Of a stretch of DNA of 64,000 nucleotides, positions 32,706-43,419 are shown piece after piece (position 1 is the first letter of the stretch; each line of letters begins with the position of its first letter). The position numbers and the translations under genes are program-made. The notes under the pieces are model-generated. The model saw only the letters and a list, made by a program, of their open reading frames with translations. It did no database searches and was not told the origin of the DNA. This stretch comes from Sabellastarte sp. h YS-2021 (lineage: Eukaryota; Annelida; Polychaeta; Sabellida; Sabellidae). The DNA is taken from positions 59,626,255-59,690,254 of the forward strand of contig OZ024933.1 of assembly GCA_964017235.1 (NCBI GenBank). Direction: 5' to 3'.

Positions 32706-35360
32706 CTACAATACAAGCCAATATCATTGTACAGCTCCAGGGTGTATAAATGACTTTCCTCAGGCAAACAGAAGTAAATTTTGTACTAGAGTATGGTTTT
32801 ACTGTTACTTTAATCATTAACAAGTATGCTTTCTACCTGTTGCACCTTAGAGTCCTCTTTGTATAAGGGAGATAAAGCGCTATAAACGTCCACTTAGAAT
32901 TAGAATTCTAATGTATACAGTACCTACTGTTGGCATAACTTCCTTTTTCATAAGACTAGTAAAAAGGTCAAAATTCTGGATAACCAAGATTTTCAGTAAA
33001 TCCTATAATATCAAGGACAAGAAAACTCATGTTCACCCAATTCTGTGTTGTGAATGCTTCATCGCCTATCTATAACATGTAGACTGTTTACATTTATCCT
33101 CTTGACCATCAAGACATTGCCATAGTTAGTCTCTTAGGCTTTTTTCACAATATCTGGCCTGTGGTTGTGTGGATTTTTGAAATAGAGTGAAAATCTTCAG
33201 GAAATCATTCCATATTTAACATTAGTGATCAATTATAAAACTAGGGTAGGGTCAATAGCATATTTTCTATTTTGTTTTCCCACCAATGCAAAACCGTTCC
33301 TGGGAAAATAAATAAAAAGTTGTGTTGCAAACTTTTAATATATCCCCAATAGAGCAGGTCCACTCACAGAAAATAAAGCTGATGAATTCAAAATACAGCA
33401 GTTTCACTCAGAGAAATCACTAGATAGAGCTCCAGTCTTTTATTTATATTTTATACTCAATATATCCATGTACTACAGGACTCAAAGCGCTTTTTGACCT
33501 ATCTGACTGTTCAAGTACAGTCTAACTCTCAAATAACTGACATTCCCCTAACTGAAAGACAGAGGCTCAAGGATGACCATATCAACATCCTTGAGGTTCT
33601 TTAACCTGCCACTGGGGATAATACCCAATGACAGAGGACCGCCATTTTAAGTGGTCATCCGAGCCACTCTGCCTTACCTGGGACTGAACCCACATCCTCT
33701 GTGTTCTTAGCTGAGTGTGTTACCAACTAGGCCACAGTGGCAGTCTTGTATTTTTCTTAACCTGTACTTACTTGAACACATTTGGATCCATCACCACCCC
33801 AGAAAGGTGAGTCAACTCATACAATTCTGTTTCATCTGGAGTGAGGGGGTTCTTGCTCAGAAGCTGATATCTACAAAACAATACTGCCAAGATCAACAAT
33901 TAAACTAATATAGTATTTAAAATTTCCCACGGCAGATAGTTTTCTTATTCAGATCTAGGGCTAAAGCTCACATACAATGATGTGTTTAGGTTTTCAAGAG
34001 GACAGATTTCATCATTTCACAATTGTGGCATAATAATACATCCAAATTTGAAAATTTCCACAATTAAAAGCTGAACATATTTAAGTTTTATGGATATTTC
34101 ATGTTTATAAAATGTTCATGCAGTGTCATTTTGACAACAAACTGATGGAGTAGATACTACATACTTTGAAACCTTTCACAAGATATGCTTACAAATTTTA
34201 ACAAGATCAGCCCACTTTTGGCCAAGTTTATACACGGGTGGTCACAATTGTGTCTGGGTCATAATTTTGTCCTTTAATTTTTTTTACTGAACATGAATGT
34301 ACTCGGTTTGGATGTTTGGTTCCATTTTTTTTAATCTTAATGGAATAACATTAATCTCAAAGGGAATAATTTGGAAAATATATTCAAAATTCTTGTTGCA
34401 ACATTTTAAAAATAACCTCCAATAAAATAGACATTATTATGAACTGGACACAATTGTGACCACCTGTCGTAGTATCTATATAGTTAATAGGTGAAATATT
34501 TATGAATAAGTTTGGTTACTCTATAAAATGAAACTGATAACCTTATGGCTATCATGTATACATTTTTGAAGTGTTAGTCAAATAACTGGGAAAACAGAGA
34601 ATAATGTAGTTAAACAATCATTCACTGAAGCTACTTAAATCTGCAACTATAAATTGTAGCAACGTTACAAATTGAGAGGAATTTTTCCACTAACTGTATG
34701 GCACTGACAGATATACATAATATTTATAAGCTCTGTACATGACCATAAAAATAATTTTATCAAATACTCCTTTCTTTCTATGCAGGAAATTTTTACCTGT
34801 TTTCCTGGTCCTGTGGAATCCTGCATTTAATTCAAAATTAAAAGTATCCACACCTGTTTTTGTTTTGTTTTTTTTTTGTTTTTTTTTCAAAATACAGGAG
34901 TAGGAGGAAAAGACAATAGCTAAAATACAATATTATCTGAATTAGTTCATTGATAATCACCAGCTGAGGTTTTGAATGTAACAAAAACAAGGCTGAAAAG
35001 TCTTTCTGTCTACATTTGCGAGCTGCAAAGCCATTAGAGACACAAGTAGTGTACTGAAATATTTGTAATCTGGTCACAAAAAAAATTCCTAAGCATACAT
35101 CTTATATACCTTAATTACCTTAACTTCAGTGATGACACTGGTACTCATCATGCAATGCCAATTCCCATGAAAGTCTGGTGCCATAAAAAATGAAAACAGA
35201 AAGAGTGATCTCTAGAAGAAGAGACTCACTAGACCCCGTGCTTAAAATCAGACAAATAAGCAGTCTCTAACAAAAACCTTGAAATTAAATATGGAAGTTA
35301 TACACACCTATAAATCTGACTTTTTAGTTGTGTTGTCATTTGTGTTCCTTTGTCTATCAT
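32492..35360 (-). CDS. MZT2: Mitotic-spindle organizing protein 2 (MZT2) gene, three coding exons
   Basis: The protein is a small subunit of the gamma-tubulin complex, binding the N-terminus of GCP2 at centrosomes and spindle poles. Exons are 35308-35360, 33772-33870 and 32492-32705 (53+99+214 = 366 bp, 121 residues). Phases fit exactly: AG|A rebuilds Arg18 and AA|G rebuilds Lys51, and all junctions are GT-AG. The core matches the MZT2 domain: 'LLSKNPLTPDETELYELT', 'GVVMDPNVFK', then 'ILLDLQRMNVAPTAIERMLK'. The human counterpart has KILxDLLKLNVAPLAVFQMLKS. The C-terminal ~45 residues are Ser/basic-rich and poorly conserved, as in relatives. An in-frame TGA lies four codons before the ATG. An acceptor-like site near 35415 suggests a spliced 5' untranslated exon. 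The protein is shorter than human MZT2 (~158 residues). No lesion is visible. Confidence 0.93.
32830..32915 (+). mobile_element. LINE 3'-tail fragment in MZT2 intron 2
   Basis: 'ccttagagtcctctttgtataagggagataaagcgctataaacgtccac' matches the tail of the LINE end at 63745-63815 (GCGCCTTAGAGTCC...AAGCACTATAAAAGTCCAC). Such GCGCTATA tails are typical 3' ends of L2-like LINEs and their dependent SINEs. Confidence 0.6.
33446..33740 (-). mobile_element. tRNA-headed SINE (family SINE-2) in MZT2 intron 2
   Basis: The minus-strand head is 'CTGCCACTGTGGCCTAGTTG' with an A-box-like TGGCCTAGTTGG and B-box-like GGTTCAGTCCC. A ~150-bp body contains 'aaaatggcggtcctctgtc'. The tail AAAGCGCTTTGAGTCC...TATAAATAAAA is L2-like. 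Direct repeats CAGTCTT(T/G)TATTT flank it (33433-33445 and 33741-33753; 12 of 13 match). It lies in the same sense as MZT2, its duplication beginning 18 bp downstream of the exon 2 donor. A 5'-complete, 3'-shorter copy is at 51335-51548. Confidence 0.85.
33772..33870 (-). CDS. MZT2: MZT2 coding exon 2
   Basis: Acceptor TTTTGTAG before 33870; donor TTCAA|GTAAGT after 33772. Codes the first half of the MZT2 domain, with the E-L-Y-E-L and D-P-N-V-F-K marks. Confidence 0.92.
33871..35307 (-). other. MZT2: MZT2 intron 1
   Basis: AT-rich, no embedded element recognised; a T/poly-A-rich tract lies at 34858-34890. Confidence 0.6.
35308..35360 (-). CDS. MZT2: MZT2 coding exon 1
   Basis: Codes the first 17 residues plus two bases of Arg18. 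ATG at 35358-35360; donor ATAG|GTGTGT. The N-terminus is short and unconserved. Confidence 0.8.
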
Positions 35361-37689
35361 GTAGGATGTTCAGGTCAGGTCTAGGCGACTGGCACAAGAT
35401 TGAAACTGTGCTACAGATCTGCCAAATGAAAACAAGTAGCTAGTTACAAAGTTACAGAAGTAACACACTCCGTGGTAATAAAGGAAATACCATATTTCAC
35501 TGCATAAATGCCCATTCCTTTTTGAATGCTCCACTCATAAAATGGCTACCTTTAATATTATTGACCATTCAGAATAACTGTTCCTTGCCAAATCAAAATG
35601 GCCAAGTAAAATATCTTGCCACCTGGTTTTGACACAGCCTGGCCATTTCAAAACCTATGAAAACCTAAGATATCAGCTTTTCTGCTTTTGTTTCAGGGTG
35701 AAGGGGACAACTGTTTTTAAAAAAATTTACATACGCCATCTGGTTTCCAAGATGGCTGCTACCCATTTTTATAGCTTGTTTGCACTCTAAACTCCATATT
35801 CCATTGACCAATTGTCTTTAAACTTTGTACAGTCATTGATATTACTCATGGGAAGAATCCTAATGACTTTGGGCAAAATTGACGAAAAAATGACCGCCAG
35901 AGGTGATTTAGTAAATTGCAAATTTACCATGAAAAGTACCACAATGCTTGCTTTAAATGTTTCAAAAATGTTCCCATTGTGTTTTTTCATGTTTTTATCC
36001 CATATAGTACGAAAAATATAACTGTTGCAATAAATTTTGACATTTTGCTGACTATTACAGCAAAAACCATCAGACATATTGAGTCCAAGTTTCCAGTGTT
36101 TATTTTAGGGTCGAGGGACAACTTTTGAAAATAAGAGTGCAGTGCAGTGGCTGGCTTTCGGCCAACCATGGGAGTCAAATCTTGGACAGCACTGTGTGTC
36201 GTATCTGTGAAGTCTTCTATTATTGCCCAATTTGCACACTGCTTGCAAAGACATTTACAGTGTAGTACACAATATTTTTCACTTTAAAAATATATTTTCG
36301 CGAATTTTGTGACAAAACACGTCAGTTTTCTGACTTTTAGTAAGAACCGTTGAATCCACCAGAATGTCGAATCCACCGGACACAGTGATTCTTGCAATAA
36401 AAAGGTACTAAACACAACTACTATAGTGATAATATTTGGACTTTTCTTATTTTATTTGTAATTTTGTACATTTACTCGAGTCCAACTCGAGTTCAAATTG
36501 TTAGTAGCAAATGATCCTCGATCTGCAAAAATCGTCGACGATCCCAGCACTAATGGTCGGGGAGCAGTGCAATTCACTACAGTATCAATGCGCGACAAAG
36601 CTCATATTATCGCCCGTTATTCATCCTACAATTACAACGCTACCCATGATATATGTCCGTTACATTCAGTGACACAGTGAAATAAATATATAATCCTTAC
36701 CAAAAAGACTAAACGTGCCAATTTGTGGTTTTGTTTGTTTGTTTTTTGTTTTTTTTTTTTGCTTTTTTTGTTTTTTTAGGGAGGATATTACTAAATCTCA
36801 TCGACACCGAGGTTCGAAAAAAAGTCATAAAATCACTTCTTGCAGGGAAATTTTAGACATGCATCAGTAACTTTTATCTTTCAAAACTATTCCTTTTTAT
36901 TGTTTGTAAAATTGTTAAACGTTTGTAAAATCATAAAATGTTTTTACCATTTTGTAAAAATATCTACAACAAGACCATTCAGTATTTTATTATTATATTT
37001 TTTTTTATTTTAAAATTTAAATAGCCATTTTTAATGCAATTCTACACTTTAAAAAACCTTATGATAACAGCCAACATGTGGTACTACTTTTACTAAAGTG
37101 CAGTAAAAAGTGTAGTTATAGTAATATAGGCCGATTTATTTCATTTTACATTCATAAATTGCACACAATTTATGGAATTGTGAAAACATACATTTTCATT
37201 GAAAGTCAGATAGCTAAGAATGTTTACAGTTAATCTTAATTTTTACAGCAACAACTATATTTTAGAATGAAGATTCTGTTTATTGTTCAACAGTTACAAC
37301 AAAGAGTAACATGTTTCACTGGTGTATATTCAATTATATGATTAATCCCACTAATGGAATGTGACATAATAAATTGATATTAAAGTACCTGATTAATATT
37401 AAATTTATCTTTAAAATTATTCTTGAGTTTTGTTACCTAAGCTGGCCGGGCTAATATGTTCTAACTCATCTTAAGATGGGATTAGCTTAAGATGGTACCA
37501 TTTCTGTATTCTGTATAAGACAAGCTTCGACACAAATATGGTACATCATAAGATTTTGAACTTGAAATGATTTGAATTACATTCTGGAAAATGGATATTA
37601 GTATAAATTGTTGAGTGTTCACACAGATCACATTTAAAAAGTGAGCCGATCCATACATCTGAACCTATATGTAGGACCAATAAGGACCT
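35361..37689. other. MZT2: Upstream of MZT2; no gene recognised
   Basis: Likely holds the 5' untranslated exon and promoter of MZT2. The patch 36480-36670 is less AT-rich and has several CG dinucleotides ('atcgtcgacgatcc', 'atgcgcgac'), so it may be near a transcription start, but no motif decides it. A long T/G-rich tract lies at 36720-36780. Confidence 0.4.
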
Positions 37690-38230
37690 GGATGCAGTTT
37701 ACCATATAGTACCCTTGTCAGACCCACATATGACCCATATACAGAGCCCATACTGGTCCCATCACCCAACTGTTTGCAAAAACCATCTGGGCCGCATGTT
37801 CAAATTACAACTGTTCGGGGCCACATGCAGGTGTGGGGCAGTTCAGTTCTGGGGAAGTTGGTCCTACCTTAAATTATTTTGGTACACACCACAGATGGTC
37901 CAATTTGATTGGTCCTCACCTGGCCTCCCTGTTTCAACCCCTAATTATCTGCCATCTTGAAGTTGAAAGGCACTGACAACACAGCACCAAGAAAATTTTA
38001 TCACCCTCCACAAGTTGGGCCCATGTGGGACCCATTTATTTCACAATAAAGGCCCCATATGGGGCCCATATATGACCCATATTGATAAACCATATTGGTC
38101 CCATCAGAAAACCGTTTGCAAAAACTGACTGGGGCCCATATAGGGAACCCACAAAGGACCCATATAAGAACCCATTTGGGACTCTTGTTGGTCTCATATG
38201 TAGTGCTGGACTCAGACTCACCATTTCGAA
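37690..38230. repeat. Diverged direct repeat rich in 'gggcccatat' motifs
   Basis: Two blocks, 37715-37800 and 38040-38200, share 'atatgacccatat', 'ggtcccatcaNNNaacYgtttgcaaaaac' and 'ggggcccatat'. Within the second, a ~20-bp degenerate unit (CCCATAT...GGGxCCC) repeats. Translation gives periodic Gly/Tyr/Pro, but there is no start or domain, so I treat it as repeat DNA. Confidence 0.6.
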
Positions 38231-39024
38231 ATTATATGGCCAAATATATGAAAAAAAATGTAGAAACAAGTCCCCAGTTGGGCTCTTTATGAAATCCCAA
38301 ACAAAGTTTTGACCTCAACTTAATATTTATGATTTTTAGCATATGCAAGACCATTTTTATGTGTTCTCAGGAAACATTTTGGTTAGAAGGGCTACATGTA
38401 CTTGGTTTGTGAAATAAACAGCTTTAAGTGCCCAAAGGTCCACTTCAAAAGTTTAAGATCTCTTCTGTCCCAAATGCAAAATCTGTGACAGCGTTCTTGA
38501 GTTATCATATACACAAGTCAAAGTGTACAGTGGTGGATCAAACATGGATAAATCCAGTATATCCTCAACTTTGTCTGGGATATAAATATTTAAGCAAAAT
38601 ATTCAACAGCTATTCAGTTTAAAGTGTTGGACAGGTGTACACACACATGCACTGGAGCAGTTAACATAGTCTCAGCCATGAAAAAACCTTTAACAAGTGG
38701 AAGTTACATAGCCAAAAATGTTAAAATATAAGCCCAGGACTGTTGTGGCAAAGATCCAAATGCCACAAACACATTTAAGGACAGGTAAATAAGATGTTAG
38801 ATAGCAAGTCTGTGTCTGGTGTAGTTTCTGGAGAAAATCTGATGATGTATTGGTAGCTGGCACAGGACCATCTACGCTAATCAAATGTTTTTGTATTTAA
38901 TCTCTTAAAGTTGTGGATAAAGAATCTGACCAGAAAACTTGTGAGTAAACATTGTGATTAAAGTTATGACAAAGTATAAGCAAAGATAAAGATGTTGAAT
39001 ACTAGAAAACAAGGCACCACTCTC
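38231..39024. other. No gene recognised
   Basis: AT-rich flank of DIRS-3, no feature seen. Confidence 0.4.
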
Positions 39025-39027
39025 TAA

Positions 39028-39209
39028 GTTAATACCCTATCCAATGGATAATTGCTAATCCGGTCAGCGCAGACAGGCCCGCCAAATGCCAAAAAAAAGA
39101 CTTTCTGTGTTTCCACCGGCTGGCCGGTCCCAGTACTGTGCACTCCCCAGATGGCGCCTTGTACTTCCTTCCTGTCTAGACAACCTGACGTCATAGCATC
39201 TTTTTTGTT
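39028..39209. repeat. DIRS-3 left inverted terminal repeat
   Basis: From 'gttaataccctatccaatgg' to 'gcatcttttttgtt'; the inverse complement of 43231-43409 with scattered mismatches and small indels. Confidence 0.9.
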
Positions 39210-39268
39210 GTCTAAACCACTTAGGCCCCTAGTAAGCTGATAGCAGTGTCGGAGGGAGGGTCTTGTGT

Positions 39269-39362
39269 GTCCATTGGATAGGGTATTAACTTATAAAAAT
39301 ATAATTCACTTATTAAATTTGCAATTTTATTGTGTTAATACATCCTATCCAATGGACAATTG
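39269..39362. repeat. DIRS-3 internal complementary region
   Basis: GTCCATTGGATAGGGTATTA... complements the left end, including the tip missing from this copy. The second half from AATTTTATTGTGTTAATACA complements the right end (43381-43419). The junction is TTTGCAA|TTTTATTG. Confidence 0.88.
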
Positions 39363-39648
39363 TTGAATAACTACCACTTGGCTGGCGGGTAAGTTACTAG
39401 GGACTTATGTGAACTCACAAATGATAGTAAATTTTAACCTACAGTCTAGGCTGACTTCCTCAGGAGACCTATAGGCCAAGGCCTGGGTTGACCTTAAGTT
39501 CAGGAAACCCTGTAAGGCCATGGTCAGTTACCAGCAGCCGGTTACCTGGAGCTATCCCGACGTAGCCCCCACCCCCTTTTTAGCAGATGAGTTCAGTCCC
39601 AGAAGGCAAATAAACCTCCCGAAGGAAGCATGTCACATTTTTTACGTA

Positions 39649-40310
39649 CTATGTACCTGTAGAACTATTTTTGGCCGATGCCACTTGCTGCATATTGTTT
39701 GGAAGACCTCTGGAAGGAGAGACCACTCCGTTTGGATGGTCTGGCTTAGCCTGGATAGCTTGTCTGTTTCCATGTTCAACCGGCCTGGAATGTGTCGAGC
39801 TTTGAGTCACTTGTTTCCTGGTACACCAGGTCAAAATTCTCCACTGCAGGGCACCAAGTGAGCCCAACCTCATGCCTCCTTCCTGTTTATGTATGACACC
39901 ACTGTGGTGTTGTCGGTGCTATAAGTATTATCTTGTCTGAGCAGAGGTCTAGAAAAGGTTAGAAAGTCTTCTTTTAGATCTAGATAGTTTATATGCAGCT
40001 TGCTTTCTGGAACAGACCAGGTTCCTCTTGCAATGGGCTCGTTTAAGTGAATGCCCCACCCTTCTTTTGATGCGTCTGTGAAGATTTGTAGAGCATGTTT
40101 TATTGGATGTAATGGTTGGCCTGTGAGGACGTTATCTTCTTTCAGCCACCATTGTAAATGGGGGTACAGGGACCTGAGAATTGGCATCACCTTTTCTAGT
40201 GATTCCGGTACCCTCCAGTTGTTTTTGAGATGCCACTGTATGGGTCTCATATGCAGCTGGCCTAGGTGAACTTGCTTTTCTGTGGCTCTTAGTAAACCTA
40301 TCAAGGACAT
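39649..40310 (-). pseudogene. DIRS-3 RNase H fragments
   Basis: The frame 40310-39870 holds 'MSLIGLLRATEK', 'LQIFTDASKEGWGIHLNE', 'INYLDLK' and 'TDNTTVVSYINRKEA'. After a frame change near 39872 it continues as 'LQWRILTWCTRKQVT' (39873-39649). The usual catalytic Glu of ELKA reads as Asp (LDLK), and the segment is broken. Confidence 0.8.
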
Positions 40311-40429
40311 AAGCTGCCAGACAGGCCGGTAGGGATAGCAGTTTCAGTATTTTGTCCTGGAGGCTCTGCCACTGGTCCGGTGTCAGTCGGACCTGGCCAG
40401 ATCTGAGGTCGAACTGGTCAACAACAAAG

Positions 40430-40924
40430 TCAAAGATTTGCCTGGGTTCCAGTTAAGATTTCTCCAAGTTCACCAGCCAATCTAGTTCTTGGCATATTTT
40501 CACTAGATCTTGAGTATTCTGGAGACAAGCCTGGTGGGATCTGGTTCTCACCAACTAGTCGTTTAGGTACTGGTGGATTCTTATACCGTTGTGTATGGCC
40601 ATCAGTTTCAACTCCTTTGCTACTAAAGTGAACTCCATGGGTGCTGTGGACAAACCGAAAGGCAGAGCTTTGAACTGGTATGTCCGACCCTGGACATGAA
40701 ATCTCAGATATTTCCTGGACTGTTCCTGTACTGGTATACAGAAGTAGGTGTCCTTGAAATCTATTGAGGTAACCCACTCCTCTTGTTGGAGGGTGGTCCT
40801 GATGGTCTCCGAAAGGTTTGGTTTGCTCAGATCTAGAATAGGTCTCCAATGATTGTGGGGTTTTCGGACCAAGAAAGGTTGAAGAACTGAGATTTTGAAC
40901 TGGCTCGACTGCATCTTTGCACAT
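40430..40924 (-). pseudogene. DIRS-3 reverse transcriptase fragment with mutated active site
   Basis: Contains 'HWRPILDLSKPN', 'VTSIDFKDTYFCIPV', 'YLRFHVQGRTYQF', 'ALPFGLSTAPMEF' and 'IRIHQYLND' followed at once by a TAG. The canonical YLDD reads YLND, and the frame stops there, so the enzyme is inactive. The continuing thumb is seen in another frame below 40555. Confidence 0.85.
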
Positions 40925-41179
40925 AAGCTGATGTAATGCCTCTAACCAATACAGGTTCCTGTGAGGATGTACATAGCAGTTGATAATCTTGGTGAACTTG
41001 TCAAGCTTGGTCTTGACTGGAAAAGGAGAGTGTAACCCTCCTTCAGCATTTGTACTACCTAGGGTCCAGCCCCCAAGGCTTCCTAAGTTCCCAAAACGGA
41101 TTTAGTCTGGACCCTACAGGAGATGGTGTCCACATTTGGTAGTCTGACAAACATTTTCTGGTCCGGTCTCTCTGTTCTT

Positions 41180-42500
41180 GTTGTGGTCCGGTCCGGTCCG
41201 GTCCGGCGGGGCTGACACAACTTTTCACATTTTACAGCTGGTACCTGGGTGGCAGGCTCTGTAACCAGTAGTTGAAGTAATCAACTGTAACCGGTTTTGG
41301 TGAAAACAAGGCTGTATAGCCGGTAAACTGGTCTGGTGATTTGAAGACTCTGTAACCGGTCAGTTGAAGGCATATTTGTAGATACTTGCTGTCTGCCTGC
41401 CCCAAAATCAACACTTGAATGGACTAGGTACGGAAACTCTGTAACCCGTTTCGGTGAAGCACTGTATAAAAAGGGCTGTGTAGCCCGTACCTGGTCGGTA
41501 GACTCTGTAACCAGTTGTTGAAACAATTATACAACTATCTTGTTTGAATCCAGCTTATAGCAGGTTGCCTGTATTCCTTAAAAGAATTCTTGTAAGAGCA
41601 CGTCTAATTGTGTAGATTTGACAGTTGGTGCGGAAACCCTTGTGAGTCATTTTTAGAAACGGCACCATAGAAATTGCTGGTCAGTGTGTCATGTGACCAA
41701 CTCGTCAGTTGTCGCGTGCTTTTGTGATACTTAAACAGGCAAATGCACAGTGTTCTGATGATCCACAACCCCACTACCGACAACAAAGGTCGGGTCCATT
41801 AGGGAGGGACTGGTATCACAGTAGATGTGAATTCTGAAGAATGCATTGTTGAAGTGCACGTCTTTATTGAGAAAGTTTGACAGAAGCCGGGAAAGCTCTT
41901 GTGAGCTAAAAATAGAAGCAACTGCTGGTCGGAAGTTCACGTGATTGGCTGACTGCAGATGACATCAGTGGTCACGTTCCTTTGTGATAATCAACCAGCA
42001 ACTTTACAGTATTCTGACCGTCCACAAAGAGTCCCACTACCGACAACATTGTTTGAGCTGGCTGGTAGACTGATGCTTTACAGCAGAGAAGTTGGTATCA
42101 GTGCACTCTGAAGCAGGAAATCCTGGTCAGTCGGAGTTTTACTGGTTGACTGATGCTTTACAGCAGAGAAGTCAGTCCAGGAAACTAGTACTGGTATCAC
42201 AGTAGACGTGAGTAGTAAAGAATGCAGTCAGTGACGTCAGTGGTCGCGTTCTTTCGAGCTGGCTGGTGGACTGATGCTTTACAGCAGAGAAGTCTGTACA
42301 AGTGCGCTCTGAAGGTGAATATCCTGGTCGGTGTCGGTGTGACTTTAGCTGGCCGGTGGACTGATGCTTTGCAGCAGAGAAGTCAGTACCAATGTGCTTT
42401 GAAGATATTGGTTGAAAGCAAAGTTCAGAAGATCTGGATGTTGAGTTTTACTGGTCGACTGATGCTTTAAAGCAGAGGAGTCAGTTCCAGGAAACTCTGT
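41180..42500. repeat. Short tandem repeats in the DIRS-3 leader
   Basis: Three types: a (GGTCC)n microsatellite at about 41186-41206; 'actctgtaacc(a/g)gt...ttgaa' units between 41240 and 41525; and five copies of 'gactgatgctttacagcagagaagt' near 42069, 42149, 42270, 42359 and 42457, spaced 80-120 bp. No gag ORF is found here. Confidence 0.75.
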
Positions 42501-42942
42501 AGGTGAATTTCTTCTGTGATACAGAAGACATGAGTTCAAAGAATGCCCTTCATGCTCTTCTATTGGGAATTCCTTCTAATTAAGGTTGACAATACTAGAA
42601 AAGACTGACGTTTCGTTGATGAATTGTAGCTGGAGGTTACAGAAGGTACATTTTAGTTTTCTACAGATAATATTATCTTTTTATTGTAGTTCTGCCCCTA
42701 TCAACACAAAGACTGAACGGGAAGAAAATTGCAACATGGCAATGATGGCATACATATTTCTCGTCGCTTACTGCCCTATCATCAACACTAAATTGAGTCA
42801 GCTAGGGAGCTTTTCCAGCAGATTTCTTAATATACATCCGTGCTTGATATGTAGATAACACTTCTACACTAAATTATTTGCAAATACGGTTGAAAATCCG
42901 CCATAATACACACTTTTTCCTTAAAACCTCTGGAGATGTTGA

Positions 42943-43188
42943 TTTATTTATTTATTTATTTATTTATTTGGGGTTTTACGTCGCTTTCAACACTGTACAG
43001 GTCATATCACGACGGGTAGTTGGAAGGGCAGAGGAAACCAGTACATAGAGTTCGCTAGGGTTGTGTACTGTAAACTGCCGACCAACGGCAAGCAACTACC
43101 AGCTTACCCACTTACGGCCATGACGGGGATCGAACCCCGGCCGCAGAGGTGGGAGGCGAGAGTGGTACCACTCTGCCACCGTGGCCCC
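42943..43188 (-). mobile_element. SINE-1 copy inserted in DIRS-3
   Basis: Nearly identical to the 12614-12848 copy, with the head at 43188 and an (AAAT)n tail from 42943. Perfect 15-bp target duplication CTCTGGAGATGTTGA at 42928-42942 and 43189-43203. The A box differs at one base, the B box is intact. It postdates DIRS-3. Confidence 0.92.
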
Positions 43189-43230
43189 CTCTGGAGATGT
43201 TGAAAACATGTCTGCACAGTACACGTGCCA

Positions 43231-43409
43231 AACAAAAAAGATGCTATGACGTCAGGTTGTCTAGACAAAAAGGAAGTACAAGGCGCCATCTGGGGATGGC
43301 ACAGTACTGGGACCGGCCAGCCGGTGGAAACACAGGATATCTTTTTTCTGGCATTTATCGGGCTGGTCTGAGCTGATTAGCAATTGTCCATTGGATAGGA
43401 TGTATTAAC
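43231..43409. repeat. DIRS-3 right inverted terminal repeat
   Basis: Inverse of 39028-39209. The element tip continues to about 43419 (...TTAACGCACTAAAA). Confidence 0.88.
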
Positions 43410-43419
43410 GCACTAAAAG

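Larger units (their letters stand above)
39025..43419 (-). mobile_element. DIRS-3: deleted DIRS retrotransposon, recombinase lost
   Basis: Inverted terminal repeats (39028-39209 and 43231-43409) and an ICR (39269-39362) define the element. The ICR predicts a left tip (GCAAATTTAATAAGTG...) that is absent here, so ~45 bp of the left end are lost; the window-end copy at 63880 still has it. Between the ICR and RNase H only ~290 bp remain, too short for a recombinase. Reverse transcriptase/RNase H fragments occupy 39649-40924. The right half (41000-42900) is a non-coding leader with tandem repeats and a SINE-1 insertion. A dead relative of DIRS-1/2 of a separate subfamily. Confidence 0.88.

Noticed and set aside
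38036-38312. Overlapping Gly/Tyr/Pro-periodic ORFs on both strands
   Set aside because: Periodicity comes from the CCCATAT/GGGCCC repeat; no start or family.
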